From the NCBI RefSeq assembly GCF_003352465.1, contig NZ_CP031153.1, positions 1,416,465-1,480,464 on the forward strand: DNA of 64,000 bases, read 5' to 3'. The notes below the pieces were generated by a model that worked only from the letters and a program-made list of their open reading frames with translations, ran no database searches and had not been told where the DNA came from. Shown here one piece after another: positions 36,108 through 44,142 of this stretch. This stretch comes from Kordia sp. SMS9. GTDB taxonomy: Bacteria; Bacteroidota; Bacteroidia; Flavobacteriales; Flavobacteriaceae. The stretch's first letter is position 1. Every line of letters starts with the position of its first letter. The position numbers were made by a program, and so were the translations under genes.

Positions 36108-37787
36108 GTGAAGTCTATAAAACTACGTATCATTCTATGCTGTTGTATTGTTGTAGCTTGTACTTCTACGAAGTCAACGTTGCAAAAACCGCAAGCAATT
36201 ACAACTACTTTTATCAAAAAACAACCACTTACCAAAGCAGAAAATCAAAATTGGCATCTCAAAGATATTTATACTGATTCCATTCCTGGAATCAGTCTTG
36301 AAAAGGCATATGATTTTTTGAAAAATAAAAAAGGCGATACTATTATTGTTGCTGTGATTGACACGGAATTAGATATTGACCATGAAGACTTAAAAGATCA
36401 AATTTGGATTAATAAAGATGAAATTCCGAATAATAACATAGACGATGATAACAACGGTTATATAGATGATATTAACGGTTGGAACTATGTTGGAAGCAAA
36501 AAAGGAGATGATGCATTATATACTAGTTATGAATATGTAAGAATTATTAAGAAATATGATTCTTTATTAAAATATTATAATTTACTTAGTGAAGTGCCCA
36601 AAGAACATCTTGAAAACTTCAAATTATATCAAAAAGCATATATAAAATATGATTCAGAGGTTGATTATAAAAATTCTGAAATAGCTAGGTATAAAAGAAT
36701 TAATACCAGATATAATAAGGGAAAATCAGTAGCAAAAAAGTATTTTCCGAAAGAAGATTATACAGTTGCTAAGTTAGATTCCTTAAAATCAACTATCAAT
36801 AAAAAAAACGAAAAAAAATCAATATCAAATCTAGCTTATTATGTAAAATATGATATTGATGAAAAATGGTGTAATAGTTATATAGAGTTTGAAGAATTTA
36901 AACTAAATACTCTGTTTAACTTTAATTATAATGATCGTCGTTCAAGAAAAGATAATACGAATGATATAAATGATTATCCTTATGGAAATAATGATGTTCA
37001 AGGGACTCAATTAATAAATCATGCCACTCAGATAGCTTCCATCATAGCAGCTCAAAGGAACAATAAAATAGGTATAGATGGAATAAATGATCTTGTGAAA
37101 ATAATGCCTCTGAGTATTGCGGCTGTAGGTGATGATTTTGATAAAGACATAGCGTTGGCTATTCGTTACGCTGTAGATAACGGTGCAAAAATCATTAATA
37201 TGAGTTTGGGTAAAGAGTTTTCAATGTATCCAGAATGGGTGAATGATGCCATAAAATATGCCCAAGACAAAAATGTTTTAATCATTACTTCTGCTGGAAA
37301 TAATGGATTAAATATAGATAAGAATGATGATTTTCCTACTGATAATTTGAAAGGTGTTGAAACTGTACAAAATTTCATTAAAGTTGGTAATACTTCTAAA
37401 AACATCAACTCAAAACTAATTTTTAGTAACTCCAATTATGGAAAAAAGAATGTGGATATTTATGCTCCTGGAACAAAAATTAATTGTTTATCAAGATATG
37501 GAGAAATAACAGACACAGGTACATCATTATCTTCAGCTGTAGTAAGTGGAGTTGCTAGTCTATTGTTTTCTTATTACCCGAACTTAACAGCAATAGAAGT
37601 GAAAAATATCATTTTAGAGTCAGGCAGTTCTTATGATTTAATGGTGTTAAAGCCATATCCAAATGGAGAAAAAAGAGATCCGAAAAAAGTCCCTTTCAGC
37701 TCCCTATCCAAATCCGGGAAAATAGTCAACGCCTATAACGCACTACTCATGGCAGAAGAAGTATCTAAAAAGAAGAAAAAACGATAG
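36108..37787 (+). CDS. Subtilisin-like (S8) lipoprotein protease 3
   Basis: 559 aa, GTG start at 36108. The first ~80 residues are nearly identical to protease 2, including the lipobox. The catalytic residues are D85 (VIDTE), H305 (NHATQIASIIAA), N398 (SAGNNG) and S473 (TGTSLSSAV). The glycines that normally follow Asp-Thr and His are replaced (DTE, HAT), so activity or specificity may differ. The Asp-His insert is as long as in the others but strongly diverged in sequence. It is the last gene of the operon, ahead of a convergent terminator. Confidence 0.88.
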   Translation: MKSIKLRIILCCCIVVACTSTKSTLQKPQAITTTFIKKQPLTKAENQNWHLKDIYTDSIPGISLEKAYDFLKNKKGDTIIVAVIDTELDIDHEDLKDQIWINKDEIPNNNIDDDNNGYIDDINGWNYVGSKKGDDALYTSYEYVRIIKKYDSLLKYYNLLSEVPKEHLENFKLYQKAYIKYDSEVDYKNSEIARYKRINTRYNKGKSVAKKYFPKEDYTVAKLDSLKSTINKKNEKKSISNLAYYVKYDIDEKWCNSYIEFEEFKLNTLFNFNYNDRRSRKDNTNDINDYPYGNNDVQGTQLINHATQIASIIAAQRNNKIGIDGINDLVKIMPLSIAAVGDDFDKDIALAIRYAVDNGAKIINMSLGKEFSMYPEWVNDAIKYAQDKNVLIITSAGNNGLNIDKNDDFPTDNLKGVETVQNFIKVGNTSKNINSKLIFSNSNYGKKNVDIYAPGTKINCLSRYGEITDTGTSLSSAVVSGVASLLFSYYPNLTAIEVKNIILESGSSYDLMVLKPYPNGEKRDPKKVPFSSLSKSGKIVNAYNALLMAEEVSKKKKKR

Positions 37788-37805
37788 TAATATTCCTTTA
37801 AAAAT

Positions 37806-37843
37806 AAAAAAGTTATGTGCTCGCTAAGAATACATAACTTTTG
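37806..37843. terminator. Bidirectional terminator after the protease operon
   Basis: Stem AAAAGTTATGT (37808-37818) pairs with ACATAACTTTT (37832-37842), with A and T runs outside. It serves the protease operon and the convergent beta-helix gene. Confidence 0.75.
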
Positions 37844-37870
37844 TCAATTAATTTTTTAAAAGTATAGTAG

Positions 37871-39670
37871 CTATCTCTTTACAAACATTTTCGTGGTTTG
37901 TCCTTGATTACTCGTAACAACCATCATATAACTAGCGGCTTGTAACTCAGAAATGTCAATACTTTTTATTTGTAAAATAGAAGTCAAATCTACAGTGCGG
38001 ATCAATTTGCCTTCCATTGTATAAATAGAAGCAGACACTAAAGAAGTCTCCACGTTACTTGAAAGTGTAATTTCATCCGTAGCTGGGTTTGGATACATAA
38101 CAATCGGCGAAATCAACTTGTTTTCTAAAACATCCAATGTTGTTGAGCCGCTTTCATAAGCACCAATATCAATAGTACTATCTGCAATACGCACTTGTTT
38201 AGCAGCATCGCCTGCTTCGGTATTTCTAGTATTATCTCCTGCATTTACAAGTTGACCATTGGTAATATTAGGAAACAATCCGTCATCATTTGTTCCGTAA
38301 ATATCATCTGCACCGTTATAATCAAAAACGTCTACAAAAGGATTTCCAACCAACGATACAAAATTAGCGCCCAAATTGATAAAACCACCCGTACTATCAG
38401 ATGCGTTATTGGCAGAGCTAAAATCAATATTATTTCCAGCAATATCATTTATACTACTCGCATTAACATTGGTATAAAAAACAGTATTAAACAATACAGG
38501 ATTTGGCGAAGTCAAATTGTTATACATACCGCCACCATCAGCTGAACTAGAATTTCGTGCAAAGGTTACGTTTGTAAGCGTCACATTAGAGGTACTAAAA
38601 TTGTACAATGCGCCACCATTTCCAGTAGCACTATTTCCAGCAAAAACAGTATTGATAAGTTCTATGTTGGTAGTTTCACGTGCAAACATTCCGCCGCCCA
38701 AATTAGCCGCATTATTTTGGATAAAAAATACATTTGTCAACGTTGCAGAAGCATTACTCGTAATGGACATTCCTCCACCACTTTGGTCTGCATAATTTTG
38801 TTCAAAAATGACATTATTCAATGTAATAACAGAAGCCGTATTCAGAGAGCGCATTCCGCCACCTTGATCTCCAGAATAATTTCCATAAAATCTCACATCA
38901 GTGAAAGAAGGTGAAGAATTAATATTATACACACCACCAGATTCAAAAAAAGAATAGTTTCTATCAAACATAACGTTTCTAAGTACAGGATCAGAATTTC
39001 TATTGTACAATCCTCCAGCATATCCACTAGAAGTAGCATAATTTCCAAAAAAAGTAATATTAGTCATTGTCGGAGAAGATGAATTATTAGTCATACCGCC
39101 ACCAAAACGACTTATATTGATTCCAGAATAAATAACATTACCCGATCGTGCTCTTCCTCCCGTCATCATAAATCCGTCAATAAGACAATTAGTTGTTAAA
39201 TTTCGAGTTAAAACCACAGTAGTAAGACCACTATTTTGGTTGTCAATATTTAGGGTAGCGCCAAAACCTGTAACTGTATTATCGTTGCCGGTATCTCCAG
39301 AAAGTATAGAAGGAGTATTAAGGTCTTGTATACCAGAAGAAGCGTCATATCCGCCTTTAAACGTAATATCTTTATCAAAATGAAAACATACTATGGGCGA
39401 ATACAATGTTGAGGTACTCGCAGGTTCTGTCGGCACATAAGTACCTTGTGCAACACGTACTTCATCTCCAGCCACGGTTGCATCCAATGCTACTTGTATG
39501 TCTTTAAAAGCAGTGGCAAAACTCAGTCCATCACCTGAATTGTCTGGGCGATTGATATCCACAAAATACGTAGTTTGTGCAAAACTGTGTAAAGAAAAAA
39601 GAAGAAGTAAAAAAAGAAATGATTTAGTAGTAAATGGTAAAGTGGTTTTAAAATGTAATTTTCTGCTCAT
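37871..39670 (-). CDS. Secreted beta-helix protein with T9SS sorting domain
   Basis: 599 aa from ATG 39670, giving a good signal peptide (FLFLLLLFSLHSFAQ). The middle is a right-handed beta-helix with polymorphic outer-membrane-protein-type repeats: recurring GGGM, GGALYN and NVTFxxN/NVxFxxN turns about every 22-25 residues (~80-440). The C-terminal ~75 residues (MYPNPATDEITL ... KMFVKR) are a type IX secretion sorting domain. It is probably a cell-surface adhesin or enzyme lacking an obvious catalytic site. It is convergent with the protease operon. Confidence 0.88.
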   Translation of the reverse strand: MSRKLHFKTTLPFTTKSFLFLLLLFSLHSFAQTTYFVDINRPDNSGDGLSFATAFKDIQVALDATVAGDEVRVAQGTYVPTEPASTSTLYSPIVCFHFDKDITFKGGYDASSGIQDLNTPSILSGDTGNDNTVTGFGATLNIDNQNSGLTTVVLTRNLTTNCLIDGFMMTGGRARSGNVIYSGINISRFGGGMTNNSSSPTMTNITFFGNYATSSGYAGGLYNRNSDPVLRNVMFDRNYSFFESGGVYNINSSPSFTDVRFYGNYSGDQGGGMRSLNTASVITLNNVIFEQNYADQSGGGMSITSNASATLTNVFFIQNNAANLGGGMFARETTNIELINTVFAGNSATGNGGALYNFSTSNVTLTNVTFARNSSSADGGGMYNNLTSPNPVLFNTVFYTNVNASSINDIAGNNIDFSSANNASDSTGGFINLGANFVSLVGNPFVDVFDYNGADDIYGTNDDGLFPNITNGQLVNAGDNTRNTEAGDAAKQVRIADSTIDIGAYESGSTTLDVLENKLISPIVMYPNPATDEITLSSNVETSLVSASIYTMEGKLIRTVDLTSILQIKSIDISELQAASYMMVVTSNQGQTTKMFVKR

Positions 39671-39791
39671 GTAATGATTTTTAAAAAAAGTTGGAGCGAA
39701 TATAAGAAAAGTAAAGCATATAAAAACAGATAGATGCCTTTTCAATACCTTGAAATCGCCCTATATTTTATAAAAACAGACTACATTATAA

Positions 39792-41351
39792 CTACTGAAT
39801 CAAATTAATACTAACAGTCGAAATGTCATCACTCGGAAAACGATACGAGTGATTCGGATCTATGGAAATTCCCGCCTTAGCGATAGCGTCCAACAACACA
39901 TCCAATTCCACAATATACTGATCCGAAAAACCATGCGTCACATCATATGCAGTACAAGGTGTTTTACCCAAATTCAGCGCGACGGTAGTTGGTGAAACGG
40001 TGTGCAATTCAATAAACAACAAACCATGTGTTGAAATATACGGCTTCCACTTTTGAAAATGTTCTATCAAACTCTGTGCAACATCCGCATTGTGCAAATG
40101 CTTCCCGCGATGCGCAAAAGCTCCTGTAGACAACAAATTTCCACTATACGTTCCCGTAGGTTCATTAAAAGGACGATTATGATCTAAAAACGAACGAACA
40201 TTCAACAACTCTTCCAGCTTCACATTATACAATTTCTGCAACTTTGCGTCAATCTCAGCAGGATTTCCAATATCGCCCCACACAACTTCTGCCCATACAT
40301 TGGCTCTTTCCAAATTTCGTTTGGTACTCAACAACGCTTCCTTATTATAATCGGCACCTATCAAAATAAGTTTATTGTTGTTTAAATCTTCTTTGCGTTG
40401 GGTTTTGTTCCAAATCAACTCAAAAATATGCTCTAGCAAGGCGCCATTTCCACAGCCGACATCAATAATTCCTTTCGGTTGTTTGTCCAAAGGTTGATTG
40501 AAAATATCAACCAAAACGGCGTCAAACTTATTAAAATAGGTTGCGTGACTTCCACCACTTCCCCAAACATTAATTCCGCGAAACACATGTTGTTCGTTGC
40601 CCAAGTGATCTTGCTCAAAAAATGGTAAAAAATCACCTGTCAAATACGTTTCTTTATGGCGCATAATAGGCATGTACGAAGTCGTAACACCATAAGCATA
40701 ACTCTTGGCAAACAAAAATTCCCCTTTGGTCGTCAATTCATCACCATCGTGCAATTCCAACAATTGCAACACTTGTTGAAGCGACGCATCTTCCAAAAAT
40801 GTTGCAGTCTCCAAGCTTTCCAAATCTGCATGATAGCCTAAATACACCAACAAAGGCGCTAACAAAACACCTTCCAAATGAAAAGCAACTTCGTTCTGAA
40901 AATACGAATCTGTATGCAATTTTTCTTTGGTTTCTATCCAATAGGTAGCATACGAAATCAAGGTGTCCATAGTTGGCAATGGAAACTGAAAAGGCTGTTT
41001 CAACAAATCATAATAATAGGCGAAAAGCGCATTAAAATGTAAATAGTGAGGTATATGCTGTTGAAAATCCGTGAATTTTGAAGTGGTTTCAATAGAAACT
41101 TCATCAGGAGTTACAGAGTAGTTTAAAACTCCCTGCGAAGCCAAACTGCGCAACGCAATATTCAAATAACCTGCATGAAACTGCGGAAACTTCTCCGTAA
41201 TTTTTCCCAAAGAAGTATTTCGCTCCGACGCCAAAAAATCAAAAACGGCATACCGTTCCAACACCGCAATAGTCGCCGTAATCGTAATGCCATCTTGATG
41301 TTTAAATAATAAGGATCGAAAGGCGCGTTTTTGTTCTCTTGTTAAGTTCAT
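39792..41351 (-). CDS. Class I SAM-dependent methyltransferase, AprA-like
   Basis: 519 aa. The N-terminal ~110 residues form a winged-helix-like lid (TITATIAVLERYAVFDFLAS). A Rossmann methyltransferase fold has motif I GIIDVGCGNGALLEHIF at ~300 and the acidic loop LILIGADYNKEAL. The overall layout resembles the AprA-type methyltransferases of polyketide assembly lines. The C-terminal part has HTVSPTTVALNLGKTPCTAY and HGFSDQYIVELD. It lies just downstream of two GG-leader peptide genes on the same strand, separated from them by a terminator. A role in peptide modification is possible but unproven. Confidence 0.82.
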   Translation of the reverse strand: MNLTREQKRAFRSLLFKHQDGITITATIAVLERYAVFDFLASERNTSLGKITEKFPQFHAGYLNIALRSLASQGVLNYSVTPDEVSIETTSKFTDFQQHIPHYLHFNALFAYYYDLLKQPFQFPLPTMDTLISYATYWIETKEKLHTDSYFQNEVAFHLEGVLLAPLLVYLGYHADLESLETATFLEDASLQQVLQLLELHDGDELTTKGEFLFAKSYAYGVTTSYMPIMRHKETYLTGDFLPFFEQDHLGNEQHVFRGINVWGSGGSHATYFNKFDAVLVDIFNQPLDKQPKGIIDVGCGNGALLEHIFELIWNKTQRKEDLNNNKLILIGADYNKEALLSTKRNLERANVWAEVVWGDIGNPAEIDAKLQKLYNVKLEELLNVRSFLDHNRPFNEPTGTYSGNLLSTGAFAHRGKHLHNADVAQSLIEHFQKWKPYISTHGLLFIELHTVSPTTVALNLGKTPCTAYDVTHGFSDQYIVELDVLLDAIAKAGISIDPNHSYRFPSDDISTVSINLIQ

Positions 41352-41401
41352 ATCTTTTAAAGATACTGAATTTTCAAAAGGAGCAAAAAGGAAAAGTAGT
41401 T

Positions 41402-41440
41402 AAAAGAAAGCTAAATTATTTTAATAATAACATAGCTTTC
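41402..41440 (-). terminator. Terminator of the 41-kb peptide gene
   Basis: On the minus strand GAAAGCTA and TAGCTTTC (41433-41440 and 41406-41413) form a stem followed by TTTTAACT. It lies 16 bp past the peptide stop codon and separates the peptides from the methyltransferase. Confidence 0.65.
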
Positions 41441-41455
41441 AAATAGTACTTAGTA

Positions 41456-41689
41456 TTATATGTTAATAGGGCACTCTCCATAAGGTCCTGTGCAAATTTC
41501 AGGGCTTGATGCTGGTAGTGGTTCTTGTGGTTTCGGTTTTGGCCCTGGACAATCAAATACTATAGATGTTAAAAAATCCAAAGGGCAACTTGTAGAGCCA
41601 GCTGCGCCTCCTTTTACTTGATGAATCTGATCTAAATTAGAAATTGTCTTTTTCTGTAATGCTAAATTCTTTAAAGTTTGTTTCTTCAT
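41456..41689 (-). CDS. GG-leader peptide precursor
   Basis: 77 aa from ATG 41689 (the frame runs to 41812 but begins within non-coding sequence). The leader MKKQTLKNLALQKKTISNL is followed by the HQVKGG motif (near 23-28). The core is Pro-rich with four Cys (STSCPLDFL, FDCPGPKPKPQ, EICTGPYGECPINI). It is a paralogue of the gene at 41813-42010, whose leader differs by a few residues. A terminator follows; no exporter or modification enzyme of known type is adjacent, only a methyltransferase downstream. Confidence 0.75.
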   Translation of the reverse strand: MKKQTLKNLALQKKTISNLDQIHQVKGGAAGSTSCPLDFLTSIVFDCPGPKPKPQEPLPASSPEICTGPYGECPINI

Positions 41690-41812
41690 GATTTTTCTAT
41701 TTTTTGTTCGATGCAAAGTTGCCACGATTAAGAAGAATATAATAGCGGAAAACAACGGAAAATAATACAGGGAATTCACGGAGACGAATTCCCCTCTAAA
41801 ATAGAAAAACAC

Positions 41813-42010
41813 CTATAATACAATGCAATCATCAGGACCTACTGTACATACGCGTATGTCTGTCGCTGGACTAGGATCTGGTGGCGCAGGACAAAACTTT
41901 AGAGTTTCTGGCCAAAAAGAATCTTCTCCACCATGTATCTTTTGTAATGTTTCTAAACTAGAAATGGTTTTTTTGTGTACTACTAAATTTTTAAATGTTT
42001 GTTTTTTCAT
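41813..42010 (-). CDS. GG-leader peptide precursor
   Basis: 65 aa. The leader MKKQTFKNLVVHKKTISSLE is followed by the QKIHGG cleavage motif (near 24-28). The core of about 37 residues has three Cys and six Pro (FCPAPPDPSPATD, VCTVGPDDCIVL). The start is clear: the MKKQT beginning is shared with the neighbour 123 bp downstream. A TACTTTTA sequence about 30 bp upstream is close to the -7 consensus. It is probably the result of a local duplication. Confidence 0.75.
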   Translation of the reverse strand: MKKQTFKNLVVHKKTISSLETLQKIHGGEDSFWPETLKFCPAPPDPSPATDIRVCTVGPDDCIVL

Positions 42011-42119
42011 GATATATAATTTTATGTTTATACCATAAAAGTAGCTGCTTTGAAAGCTGTAAAATTTATATAGTTTCTGAAATGTAGATTTAAGTTGCTA
42101 AAAACAAAGCAAATAAGAA

Positions 42120-43790
42120 TTAAATCCCCTTCGGAATAGCATCAATCAATTTCTGTGTGTATTCAGACTTCGGATTGGCATAAATAGCATCGGCTTCGCC
42201 CAATTCTTCTATCTTACCGTCATTCATTACCAATAACTGATCAGAAATATACTTGACAACCGCCAAATCGTGCGAAATAAAAATATAGGTAAAACCAAAA
42301 TTATCTTTCAACTCATTCAACAAATTCAATACTTGTGCCTGAACGGAAATATCGAGTGCAGAAACCGATTCGTCACAAATAATCAACTTGGGTTGCAATG
42401 CAATCGTGCGCGCAATACCAATTCGTTGTCGTTGTCCGCCCGAAAACTCATGCGGATATCTTCCGTAATACGAAGCATCCAAACCAACGCGTTCTAGCAA
42501 TTCGAGCACTTTCTCCTTGCGTTCGGCGTCATTGGCGTACAATCCATGTACTTTCATGGGTTCCAAAATGGCCGTTCCGACAGGAATTCGAGGATTCAGC
42601 GATGCAAACGGATCTTGAAAAATAATCTGTATCTCTTTGCGCAAACTGCGAATTTCACGGGTAGACAATTGGGTAATATCTTGCCCTTTATACAAAATTT
42701 CGCCTTCGGTGACCTTATGCAACTGTAAAATAGTATTTCCCAAGGTAGATTTCCCGCAACCAGATTCGCCCACCAAACCAAGTGTTTCGCCCTCGTACAA
42801 TGAAAAACTTACGTCGTTTACAGCTTTCACTTCCGTAGATGTGCCAAAAATACCTGCGCTGCTAAAAAAGGACTTAGACACATTTTTCACCTCCAATAAT
42901 GGCGCTTTCGCGTAAATGGTCTCATGGTGACGCTTTCGTGCTTCGGCAGAAACAACTTCGGTAGAAACCGTACCCGCCAATACATCTTGAATGGTGGGCA
43001 ACTTTTGCAATCGAACTTCCAAAGAAGGTTTTGACTGCAACAAGGCTTTTGTATACTCGTGCTGCGGATTTGTAAATAACTCGGAAGTTTCCCCTTTTTC
43101 CACAATATCACCTTGGTACATCACCACAATCCGATCGGCAATTTCACTCACTAATGACAAATCGTGTGAAATAAAAATAATGCCCATTTGGGTTTCTTGC
43201 TGCAATTCTTTCAACAACAAAATAATTTCCTTCTGAACCGTTACGTCCAATGCTGTCGTGGGTTCGTCAGCAATCAATAACTTTGGTTTGCAGGCAATTG
43301 CCATGGCAATCATAACGCGCTGTTTCTGTCCGCCACTCAACTGATGCGGATACGAGCGATACATCTGAGCAACTCTAGGTAACTTTACCTTTTCAAAAAG
43401 TGACAAAACGGTCGCTTTCACTTCTTTTTTAGAACAAAATTTATGTTGCAACAATACTTCTTCCACCTGTTTTCCACAGGTCATTGACGGATTCAAAGAA
43501 CTCATGGGCTCTTGAAAAATCATCGAAATCTCATTCCCGCGTAAGCGTTGAAAATCTTTAGCAGCAAGGGTTACCAAATTTTGATCGTTGTATAAAATTT
43601 CACCAGAAATCGTTGCATGCTTTTTAGGCAACAAACCTAAAACAGCTAACGAAGAAACGGATTTTCCACTCCCAGATTCGCCAACAATTCCTAAAATTTC
43701 ATTAGAAGAAACGGTATAGGAAATTCCATGAATAACTTCATTGCCTTTAAAAGCAATGCTAAGGTTTTGGATATCTAGTAAAGTGTGCAT
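42120..43790 (-). CDS. Fused oligopeptide ABC transporter ATPase (DppD-DppF type)
   Basis: 556 aa with two ABC modules in tandem. The first has Walker A GESGSGKS (~37-44), signature LSGGQKQR and Walker B LLIADEPTTALD. The second has GESGCGKS, FSGGQRQR and LIICDESVSALD. Both match dipeptide/oligopeptide importer ATPases (YejF-like fusion). It energises uptake through permease subunits that are not in this window. It lies upstream of the GG-leader peptides on the same strand, but it lacks a C39 peptidase and membrane domain, so it is not a bacteriocin exporter. Confidence 0.93.
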   Translation of the reverse strand: MHTLLDIQNLSIAFKGNEVIHGISYTVSSNEILGIVGESGSGKSVSSLAVLGLLPKKHATISGEILYNDQNLVTLAAKDFQRLRGNEISMIFQEPMSSLNPSMTCGKQVEEVLLQHKFCSKKEVKATVLSLFEKVKLPRVAQMYRSYPHQLSGGQKQRVMIAMAIACKPKLLIADEPTTALDVTVQKEIILLLKELQQETQMGIIFISHDLSLVSEIADRIVVMYQGDIVEKGETSELFTNPQHEYTKALLQSKPSLEVRLQKLPTIQDVLAGTVSTEVVSAEARKRHHETIYAKAPLLEVKNVSKSFFSSAGIFGTSTEVKAVNDVSFSLYEGETLGLVGESGCGKSTLGNTILQLHKVTEGEILYKGQDITQLSTREIRSLRKEIQIIFQDPFASLNPRIPVGTAILEPMKVHGLYANDAERKEKVLELLERVGLDASYYGRYPHEFSGGQRQRIGIARTIALQPKLIICDESVSALDISVQAQVLNLLNELKDNFGFTYIFISHDLAVVKYISDQLLVMNDGKIEELGEADAIYANPKSEYTQKLIDAIPKGI

Positions 43791-44142
43791 TACTCAAAAG
43801 TAAACAAATAGAATTTCACTAAAAAATTAACTTGTAAAATAGCTTTTAAAAAACACCTTAGTTTCTCTTTTAGTATAAAATAAGTAAGGTTTTGACGTAG
43901 TTTTTGAGTGTATAAAACAATATCTGTAAGAATATCTTAAAAAAATGAGTAATTCGTCGAAAAAACACATAAATCTTTAAAATATTTGTAAAAAATTAAC
44001 ACTTTTGGCGCGTATTGATGAAAATATGTCAAAAAACAATCATCTACAATACATATTGTACACCAAAACACACCTATTCAATATGTATGTAGCAAGACGT
44101 ATTTTTTTAAATACAAATTAACCTTAATAACCAAAATAAAAC
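43791..44142 (+). promoter_or_regulatory. Upstream region of the large subtilisin
   Basis: 352 bp between divergent genes with no frame of note. The segment 43990-44008 (AAAAAATTAACA then CTTTTGG) matches 24376-24394, upstream of the M43 protease, at 17 of 19 positions, and may be a shared promoter element. Confidence 0.4.

Noticed and set aside
42120..43790. ABC ATPase as the exporter of the GG-leader peptides
   Set aside because: It is a double-ATPase importer type without a C39 peptidase or membrane domain.
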